A DNA stretch of 21,976 nt from CAYMLL01 sp964390645. GTDB lineage: Bacteria; Planctomycetota; UBA8108. Shown piece by piece: positions 1-6,347 of this stretch. A model generated the notes under the pieces. The model saw only the letters and a list, made by a program, of their open reading frames with translations, searched no databases and had not been told where the DNA came from. How positions within the stretch are numbered: the stretch's first letter is position 1; each line of letters opens with the position of its first letter. A program made the position numbers and the translations under genes. The DNA is taken from positions 1 through 21,976 of the forward strand of contig CAYMLL010000106.1 in the NCBI GenBank assembly GCA_964390645.1. The letters run 5' to 3'.

Positions 1-1
1 G

Positions 2-2751
2 GGGCGTGGTGAGCGGGGGCGTGATGAGCGGGGGCGTGATGAGCGGGGCGGATTCGACGTGCGGTCGTTGGTCGAGCGCGTGGCTCGCGCCAGGGAGAGG
101 GAGAGCTTCCAGACGACCACGGACCGCACCGGGCGGTTCGCGGTCGACACGCTGCCGGAGGGCCTCTACCGTGTCGAGGCGCGTGCCGAAGGTCACCTGT
201 CCAGCTCCGTGCGGCGTGTGCGGACTGACAGTGACCCGGTCGAGATGGGGGTGGCGGGGGGCAAGTCGATCCGCGGTCGCGTCGTCGACCGCGCGTCGTC
301 GAAGGGCGTGTCGCGTGCGGTCGTGCTCGTTCAGGCTGTGGTCGATCCGCGCGGGGACGGGACGGAGCCGACGTCCGACGACAAGGAAGGCGAACGTGGC
401 CGCCGAGGGCGCCGCGACGAACGGGACCGAGGCAGGGGCGGCGAGCGCTTGCAGTTCGCGCGTACCGACGAGGAGGGGCGCTTCGTCGTTGATGATTTGC
501 GAGACGGTCTCTACAGCGTGCGCGTTCACGCGACCGGGTATCTGGGTTCCGAGAAGCAGTCTGCCGAGGCCGGCGGCGATCAGGATGTCGAGATCGGAAT
601 CGAGCGATCTGGTGTCGTCAGTGGCCGCGTCGTCGACGTCGCGGGTGACGGTGTGCCGGGCGTGCGCTGCGTTCTGGCGATCGTGGAGGACGGCGGCTCA
701 GGGGGTGGGGGAGCGGACGATGGCGAAGCGGACGGCGACGGTCGTGGTCGCGGGGGACGAGGTCGCGGCGGTCGAGGTCGTGGAGACGGTGGCCGTGGAG
801 GCGGTGGCCGTGAAGGTCGCAGCGGATTTCTCGGCAGCGCGGTGATGACCGACGCCGACGGTGAGTATTCCCTGGCGGCGAATCGACCCGTGCTGGTGAA
901 GGTCGTCGTTCGCGGCGGGGCCTACCTGCCGGCCGAATCGGAGACGGTCTCGATCGACGATGCCCGTGAGAGCATCGAGGACGTCGAGGTCGTCCTCGAG
1001 CGCGCGGCCACCGTCGCCGGCGTTGTCACGGGGGCCGACGGGCCCGTCGCGCGGGCGACGGTCGAGGTGCGCCCCTTCGTGGAGGACGAGGCTCAGCCGG
1101 CGGGGTCGGAAGCTGCTGAAGGCACGGAAAGGAGGAGTCGCGAGGAACTCCGCGAACGCGTCCGGCGCCGCATGGAACAGACGCGCGGTGGCGTCTCGGC
1201 ACGCACGGACGCGGTCGGCCGCTACCGGGCACGCGGCCTGACGGCGGGGCGCTACCGGATCCGTGTGCGGGTCGCGGCTCACATCGACTACACCGGGGAG
1301 CCGTTCCCCCTGGCTCTCGGGGATGAGGTCGAGCGCGACGTGCGGCTCGAGCCGGAGCTGACGATCGTCGGCACCGTCACCGCGGCTGATGGCACCCCTG
1401 TCGAGGGGGCGATGATCTCGGTGAGCGAGATGAACGCCGACGAGGCGACGTCGCAGGGGGCCCGGCGAAGGGGTGGCCGTGGCTTCGCGGAGCTCTTTGG
1501 TCGCGGCGGTCGCGGCCGGCGCGGCACCACGGACGTCCGGGGCGCGTACCGTATCGGCAAGCTCGACCACGGCAGCTACGAGGTACAGGTCTCCGCGCGT
1601 GGCTTCGCGTCGGCGTTCGCGGTCGACATCCGGGCGCCGTCGCAGAAGGTGGACTTCGCGCTCGAGCCTCTCCTGAGCGTCAGTGGCAACGCGATCGGCG
1701 CTACCACCGCACTGGCCGTGCCCGCCTTCCGCCTGCGTTTCGCGACTGCGGAAGACACCACCTCGTCGCGACGCGGGGACAGCGGGAGCGCTCGGTGGCG
1801 CGGCTTCGAGGATCCGGACGGCGCGTTCTTCGTCGACAAGCTGCCTCCCGGGGATTACACGCTCCAGATCGACGCCCCCGGCTATCTGCCGGTTACCGAC
1901 CTGAAGATCCGCCTGCTTTCGCAGACGCCGGTAACGGGTCTGCGTGTCGCGGTGCCCGAGGGAGGGGCGATCGCCGGCGTCGTCGTCAACACGCGGGGCC
2001 AGCCGATTGTCGGTGCTCGCGTCGAGGCCTGGATCGAGAGCGTCGACGAGGCCTCGGGCGAGGCGTCCTTCGGGCGGTACAGCTCGTCGCTCGGATCCTC
2101 TCGACAGGAGCGTCGTACGAGCGGTCGTCGGGGCCTGCTCGGTCGCGGCGAAGACGCGGCTGGGGGCGGCGACAGCGGTCGCGGCAGCGAGCGGGGGCGC
2201 GGACGAGGTCGCACCGACGGCGAGGCCGGCGGCCAGAGCCGGACCCGGCGCTCTCGCAGCGGCGAGACGGCGAGTCTCGACGATGGCAGCTTCCTTCTGC
2301 GCGGCCTCCCCGACGGGGTTTTTCGCGTGCGGGTGACACACAGCGAGCTGATCCCGGCCGAGGATGGACCGCACCGCGTCGTCACGACCGAGGACGGCAC
2401 CTCGACGTTGACCGACGTCCGCATCACGCTGAAGGACGGTGCGACGGTGCGGGGACGCGTCACCGGGCTCGCCGCCGGGGAGGGGACCCGTACGACGGTG
2501 ACCANNNNNNNNNNGGCGGAATCGTGCGCATGTCCGCCAGGGGCGACTCCCGCGGGGCTTTTCTGCTCCGCGGGATCGCTCCGGGAAGCTATGATCTCGA
2601 GGCGATGTCCTCGACGCCGGAACGCTCCCGTGGCCGCCGGGGCGGTTCGAGAAGCGGAGGCGAGGCAGAGAATCGTGTAAGCGTCAAGGTGAAGGTCGAG
2701 GTCTCAGAGAAGGCGAGAGTGGTCGACGACGTCCGAATCGCGTTCGAGTAG
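2..2751 (+). CDS. Carboxypeptidase-regulatory-like repeat protein (5' partial, interrupted by scaffold gap)
   Basis: The reading frame is open back to the left edge, so the N-terminus is missing. It continues through 10 Ns (2505-2514), after which the same protein resumes in another frame and stops at 2749-2751. The protein is a chain of roughly seven beta-sandwich modules of the CarboxypepD_reg type. The recurring pattern is 'G.V.G.V.D..G.PV..A.V' followed by 'G.F...L..G.Y.V.V.A.GY', for example GRFVVDDLRDGLYSVRVHA and GAFFVDKLPPGDYTLQIDA. Between or within modules lie arginine/glycine-rich inserts, such as those encoded at about 710-830, 1455-1530 and 2095-2260. The family is usually extracytoplasmic and structural or adhesive, with no enzymatic activity implied. 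No peptidase catalytic domain is visible. The downstream beta-propeller gene is on the same strand 87 bp later. The general class is secure; the biological role is unknown. Confidence 0.85.
11..53 (+). repeat. 15-bp tandem repeat encoding ERGRD units
   Basis: Two identical 15-bp units (11-25 and 26-40) begin with gagcgggggc. A degenerate third unit follows (41-53) and a partial one precedes at 1-10. In the frame of the long repeat protein they read ERGRD-ERGRD-ERGG, so this is in-frame low-complexity coding sequence rather than a separate element. It may continue to the left of the window. Confidence 0.8.
2505..2514. other. Scaffold gap (10 N) inside CDS
   Basis: Ten Ns interrupt the repeat-protein gene. 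The protein reads in frame 2 before the gap and frame 1 after it. For one continuous gene, the true missing length must therefore be 2 modulo 3 rather than 10. The flanks still encode the same domain type (ATVRGRVTG before, GAFLLRGIAPGSYDLEA after), so this is an assembly gap and not a gene break. Confidence 0.95.
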
Positions 2752-2775
2752 TCCGTCTTCTCTCCCGCGTCCCCC

Positions 2776-2805
2776 TTGCGGGTGCTTCTCGCAGCGTCGT
2801 TTTTT
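2776..2805 (+). terminator. Weak terminator-like hairpin with T6 tract
   Basis: A short stem (tgcg 2777-2780 with cgca 2790-2793) is followed by a few bases and a run of six T (2800-2805). It lies 25 bp after the stop of the repeat protein and before the propeller gene. The stem is only four to five pairs, so termination is uncertain. Confidence 0.25.
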
Positions 2806-2838
2806 CCGGGTCTGCAGCGAATTGATCGGAAGTCTGTC

Positions 2839-4182
2839 ATGAACAGGTCTTGCATCCTCGTCGTCGCGCTGACGGGCGCGCTGGGCATCGGCACGATCCA
2901 CGCCGGCGACTGGAGCCGCTTTCGCGGCCCGAACGGCTCGGGCATCAGTCCCGACAAGGCGCCACCGCAGAAGTGGAGCGACTCGCAGAATCTGCGCTGG
3001 AAGCTCGAGCTTCCGGGGCCGGGGCTCTCGAGCCCGATCGTCGTCGCGGGCCGTGTCTTCGTGACCGCGTGGTCCGGCTACGGCGTCGACCGCAGGGATC
3101 CCGGTGATCAGGAGAACCTCGAGCGTCACCTCGTGTGTGTCGATCGCCGGACCGGGAAGAAGCTGTGGTCGAGGACCGTCGAACCCTATCTCCCGGAGGA
3201 CCGCTACCGAGGCATGTTCGCGCAGAACGGCTACGCGTCACATACTCCCGTCTCCGACGGCGAGCGCGTCTGGGTCTTCTTCGGCAAGACCGGCATCATC
3301 GCCTACGACCTCGACGGCAAGAAGCTCTGGTCGAGGAGCGTCGGCACCGGCTCCGGCATACGTGGCTGGGGCTCGGCGTCGAGCCCGATCCTTCACGGCG
3401 ATCTTCTCATCGTCACCGCGTCCGCCGAGAGCGAGGCGATGATCGCTTTCGACAAGAAGACTGGCGAACAGGTCTGGAGGCAGGAGGGAGACTTCGGCGG
3501 CACCTGGGGAACTCCGATCGTCGCGGACTCCGGAGGTGGCGAGGAGGAGCTGGTCATCGCGGTCCCCTACGAGATCTGGGGCCTCAATCCGAAGACCGGC
3601 AAGCTGCGCTGGTACTGTGACGGAAGCCCGTCGGACTCGATGTGCGCCAGGCCGGGCGTCGCCGCCGGCGTCGTCTACGCGGTCGGCGGGCGCGGCGGCG
3701 GCACGATTGCGGTAAAGGGCGGCGGACGCAAGGACGTCAACAAGACTCACGTCCGTTGGACGGGTCGCGACCGCGGACGTATCGGCAGTCCCGTCGTCGT
3801 CGACGGACGCGTGTACTGGGTCAGCGGCAAGATCGTCACCTGCCTGGACGCGAAGACCGGCGAGAGCATCTACCGGTCCCGGCTCGAGGGCAGCGGTCGC
3901 TCGCTTCCCGGCGGCGACGAGGGCGGCGGACGCGGCGGACGCGGCGGACGAGGCTTCGGTGGCGGGCAGGACTACAGCTCGCTAGTCGTCGCGGGCGGCA
4001 AGGGCTACTACGTCAGCCGCAGCGGTGACGCCTACGTTTTCCGGATCGGCGGCGAGTTCGAGCAGCTGGCTCACAACCGCTTCTCGGATGGCGGCGAGTT
4101 CAGCGCCACGCCCGCCGTCAGCGACGGGGAGCTCTTCATTCGCTCGAGCAAGTACCTCTACTGCGTCGGCAAGAAGAGGTAG
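2839..4182 (+). CDS. Secreted PQQ-like beta-propeller protein
   Basis: The 447-residue protein has a Sec signal peptide (residues 1-22, hydrophobic core CILVVALTGALGIGTI, cleavage probably after HA). It then reads GDWSRFRGPNGSG, an opening seen in planctomycete exported propellers of the PQQ-like/BamB-like superfamily. At least five blade motifs of the form 'D..TGK.LW' occur: DRRTGKKLW (102), DLDGKKLW (157), DKKTGEQVW (205), NPKTGKLRW (250) and DAKTGESIY (337). A glycine/arginine loop at residues 358-376 comes from a 9-bp DNA repeat (three copies, 3925-3951). I chose ATG 2839 because it places the signal peptide at the N-terminus; a TTG at 2776 would add 21 unsupported residues. It is predicted to be periplasmic. 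Members may bind PQQ or serve as scaffolds, and no dehydrogenase signature residues can be assigned here. Function is therefore only a family-level call. Confidence 0.88.
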   Translation: MNRSCILVVALTGALGIGTIHAGDWSRFRGPNGSGISPDKAPPQKWSDSQNLRWKLELPGPGLSSPIVVAGRVFVTAWSGYGVDRRDPGDQENLERHLVCVDRRTGKKLWSRTVEPYLPEDRYRGMFAQNGYASHTPVSDGERVWVFFGKTGIIAYDLDGKKLWSRSVGTGSGIRGWGSASSPILHGDLLIVTASAESEAMIAFDKKTGEQVWRQEGDFGGTWGTPIVADSGGGEEELVIAVPYEIWGLNPKTGKLRWYCDGSPSDSMCARPGVAAGVVYAVGGRGGGTIAVKGGGRKDVNKTHVRWTGRDRGRIGSPVVVDGRVYWVSGKIVTCLDAKTGESIYRSRLEGSGRSLPGGDEGGGRGGRGGRGFGGGQDYSSLVVAGGKGYYVSRSGDAYVFRIGGEFEQLAHNRFSDGGEFSATPAVSDGELFIRSSKYLYCVGKKR

Positions 4183-4198
4183 GGTTCGGCTTCGAGTC

Positions 4199-4217
4199 GC
4201 GCCGCCTTCGACGGCGC
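4199..4217. terminator. Hairpin between convergent genes
   Basis: Six perfect pairs (gcgccg 4199-4204 with cggcgc 4212-4217) enclose a 7-nt loop. A second small ccc-ttcg-ggg hairpin is at 4246-4255. Both lie in the 109-bp space between two convergent genes, where terminators are expected. Neither has a T tract, so the call is weak. Confidence 0.3.
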
Positions 4218-4291
4218 TCGCCCTCGACGTGAGAGTCCTGCCCGACCCTTCGGGGACCGCGAGGATCGCCGCGAAGGGGGCGAATCCCCGG

Positions 4292-5149
4292 TCAGCGACC
4301 TGTTGAGGACGGACTGTCGACTTCGGGCGCCCGCTCGCGTGGCGAGTGGCCCTCCTCGGCGGGCGGCTCTCCCGCGCGCTCCGGGACCCCGCGCTCGATG
4401 CCTCGTCGCCGCGGCTTCTCGTCGTCGGCCTTCTCCGCCGGCGGCGGCGTTCCGACGACGCGTACTTCGACGCTGGTCCTCAGCTTCGTCTTTCCGATCC
4501 AGTAGTGAACCGCGAAACGTTCGATCCCGGGTTTCTTGCCGCGCACGACGAGCTCGTTGGTGCCGCGACTCTCGACGCTCGCCCGGGCACGCCTGGACCA
4601 GAAGACCTTCAGTCGACGGATGCCGGACGATAGCGGGATCGACTTCGTCTCACCCACGGCGACGCGCACCTTCGGCAGCTTCGGCAGCGCCACGACGACG
4701 TTGTAGCTCTGCGCCGTGTGCCGCGGCGGCAGCTCCCGCCAGTCTCGCGTCGCGAGCTGTGTTCCGTCTGCGCCGATCCAGTGTCGGTGCACGAGCTCCC
4801 ACCGTCGGGTGTTGATGTTCACCGTGAGCGAGTAGCGTCCTGCCGCCGCCTGCGGATCGACGACGAGCTTGAACGTCTCGCCGTGGCGGAGCACCCGGAC
4901 GTCCCGGTCGTCGGCTTCCTTGGAGACGGCGAGAACGACGGCGCTCGAGATCGACGACTCCTGCCTCGTCGAGCCTGTTCGCGTCGACGAGGGCAGTCCG
5001 GTGCGTATCTTCTTGCGGATTCGAGGCGTCCACGTGGAGTCCGGTCCTACGACGATCGTACGGTCTCGGGCCACGAGCTCGCGGCCAAAGAGGACCGTGA
5101 GGATCAGACAGAGGGGAGCGAGTTGAACAAGATGGCACGATCGTCGCAC
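4292..5149 (-). CDS. Secreted protein of unknown function with a pilus-assembly-N-like domain
   Basis: The 285-residue protein starts at GTG (5147-5149). An AGGAG Shine-Dalgarno sequence sits nine bases upstream on the minus strand and decides this start. Residues 8-24 (VQLAPLCLILTVLFG) are a signal sequence. Residues 68-160 form a beta-rich region of no family I recognise. Residues 160-232 (VRVAVGETKSIPLS..IRRLKVF, then LVVRGKKPGIERFAVHYW) resemble the N-terminal domain of CpaC-type pilus and secretin proteins, which typically reads 'V..G....I.....V.RV......VLV.GKKPG...L'. That match is from memory of the family and is tentative. The C-terminus (235-285) is a charged, proline-rich tail, probably disordered. 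It lies downstream of the proline iminopeptidase gene on the same strand, 97 bp away, with a hairpin between them. Function is unknown. Confidence 0.75.
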   Translation of the reverse strand: MRRSCHLVQLAPLCLILTVLFGRELVARDRTIVVGPDSTWTPRIRKKIRTGLPSSTRTGSTRQESSISSAVVLAVSKEADDRDVRVLRHGETFKLVVDPQAAAGRYSLTVNINTRRWELVHRHWIGADGTQLATRDWRELPPRHTAQSYNVVVALPKLPKVRVAVGETKSIPLSSGIRRLKVFWSRRARASVESRGTNELVVRGKKPGIERFAVHYWIGKTKLRTSVEVRVVGTPPPAEKADDEKPRRRGIERGVPERAGEPPAEEGHSPRERAPEVDSPSSTGR

Positions 5150-5185
5150 GGTCTTATGCTCCTGCAGCGCGTCCGGTCGGGCGCT

Positions 5186-5198
5186 GGGTGAATCACCC
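5186..5198. promoter_or_regulatory. Perfect dyad gggtga-a-tcaccc
   Basis: Two 6-bp arms with a single central base form a perfect inverted repeat. It lies 37 bp upstream of the GTG start of the minus-strand secreted-protein gene and downstream of the iminopeptidase stop. The odd-length dyad looks more like a protein-binding site than a stem-loop. No regulator can be linked to it. Confidence 0.2.
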
Positions 5199-5203
5199 GG
5201 ATC

Positions 5204-5221
5204 CTTCCCGTCCCCGGGAAG
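5204..5221 (-). terminator. Hairpin after the iminopeptidase gene
   Basis: Seven perfect pairs (cttcccg 5204-5210 with cgggaag 5215-5221) enclose a tccc loop. It starts 26 bases beyond the stop of the minus-strand iminopeptidase gene. It lacks a T tract on that strand, so it may attenuate or protect the transcript rather than fully terminate it. Confidence 0.35.
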
Positions 5222-5246
5222 AGAGACGGTCCGGGGCCGCGGTTAT

Positions 5247-6230
5247 TCACCGCGAGCTTTCGCGCGTGCGGCGCACGGGACTTCCAGCGTCGGCGACGCG
5301 GTTCGTCGCGGCGACGAGCTCCCGCGTGATGCCGGGCTCGTGCGAGGAGTGTCCGGCGTCGGGGACGACCTCGCAGTCGAGCTCCGGCCACGCTCTCCGC
5401 AGGTCGTCGAAGCCCCGCATCGGGCAGACGATGTCGTAGCGCCCGTGGACCGCGAAGGCCGGGATGTGACGGATCCGGTCGACGCGGTCGAGGAGCAGGC
5501 TCTCCGGCTCGAAGCGCTGATTGCGGATGTAGTGCGCCTCCAGCCGCGCCACGCCCCAGGCCATCCGGTCTTCCGCGAAGGCGTCGGCGAACTCCGGGTT
5601 GGGCCGCAGCGTGCAGCACGAGCCCTCGTAGACGCTCCAGGTCCGTGCAGCCTCGAGCGCGACCTTCTCGTCGCTGCTGTGGAATCGTCGCCAGTAGGCC
5701 TCCAGGAGATCGTCACGCTCGCTCGCGGGCACGTGTCCTGCGAACTTTCGCCAGATCTCCGGCTGGATGGACCCCATCTCGTAGAGCCACCAGCGGATGT
5801 CCTGCTCGCGGAAGAGCCAGATGCCACGAAGGATGAGGCTGCGCACTCTATCCGGATGCTCCTGGGCGTAGTAGAGTCCGAGCGTGCTTCCCCAGGAGCC
5901 GCCGAAGACGTGCCAGGTGTCGATGTCGAGGGTCTCGCGCAGTTGCTCGATGTCGCGAACGAGGAGATCAGTGGTGTTCTCCTCGAGCGAGCCGAGCGGT
6001 GTGGAACGTCCCGCTCCGCGCTGGTCGAAGAGCACTACCCGGAATCTCGAAGCGTCGAAGAAGCGTCGATCGTTCGCGGAGCAGCCGGCGCCGGGGCCGC
6101 CGTGGACGAAGAGAACGGGGATCCCGTCGGGGCACCCGCACTGCTCCCAGCAGAGTGTGTGGACTTCGCTCACCTTCAGCGTGCCGGTCTCGTAGGGCTC
6201 GATTTCGGGGAGAAAATGATCGTTGACCAT
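5247..6230 (-). CDS. pip: Proline iminopeptidase (alpha/beta hydrolase, peptidase S33)
   Basis: The 327-residue enzyme releases N-terminal proline from peptides in the cytoplasm. The oxyanion-hole motif HGGPG is at 43-47, and FDQRGAGRS at 68-76 is the family hallmark. The nucleophile elbow is GGSWGS with Ser112. The likely catalytic Asp is D266 (GRYDIVCP) and the His is H294 (DAGHSSHEPG). The cap-domain segments WLYEMGSIQPEIW and EAHYIRN are also typical of the family. I chose ATG 6230 (MVNDHFLPEIEPYETG) because it matches the usual N-terminus. The frame stays open to 6395, but the extra 55 residues are arginine-rich and unlike the family. No signal peptide or strong ribosome-binding site is visible. 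It is transcribed divergently from the cytochrome-like gene across a 117-bp intergenic region. Confidence 0.95.
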   Translation of the reverse strand: MVNDHFLPEIEPYETGTLKVSEVHTLCWEQCGCPDGIPVLFVHGGPGAGCSANDRRFFDASRFRVVLFDQRGAGRSTPLGSLEENTTDLLVRDIEQLRETLDIDTWHVFGGSWGSTLGLYYAQEHPDRVRSLILRGIWLFREQDIRWWLYEMGSIQPEIWRKFAGHVPASERDDLLEAYWRRFHSSDEKVALEAARTWSVYEGSCCTLRPNPEFADAFAEDRMAWGVARLEAHYIRNQRFEPESLLLDRVDRIRHIPAFAVHGRYDIVCPMRGFDDLRRAWPELDCEVVPDAGHSSHEPGITRELVAATNRVADAGSPVRRTRESSR

Positions 6231-6232
6231 CG

Positions 6233-6260
6233 TCGTGCGTCTTCGTGCGGGGTTCGTGCG
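6233..6260. promoter_or_regulatory. Three phased TCGTGCG direct repeats
   Basis: The heptamer tcgtgcg occurs at 6233-6239, 6243-6249 and 6254-6260, with start-to-start spacing of 10 and 11 bp, close to one helical turn. The array lies in the divergent intergenic region, directly upstream of the iminopeptidase start. It could be an operator for a protein that binds one face of the helix. In GC-rich DNA, chance similarity cannot be excluded. Confidence 0.3.
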
Positions 6261-6347
6261 GTCGCGCCTGGAGGCTTGCGCGTCGGGATTCGGTCCTCGT
6301 ATCGTGGACCTCTCGCGGGGAAACTGGAAGAGCCGTTTCGCGGCCCG

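Noticed and set aside
698..2374. Long minus-strand open frame (558 codons) opposite the repeat-protein gene
   Set aside because: It is antisense to a clear domain-bearing gene. The product is Arg/Pro/Ala-rich with no recognisable motifs, as expected from an opposite frame of GC-rich coding DNA.
5340..6347. In-frame upstream extension of the cytochrome-like gene
   Set aside because: This stretch is antisense to proline iminopeptidase and would bury the signal peptide; the gene starts at or after 6348.
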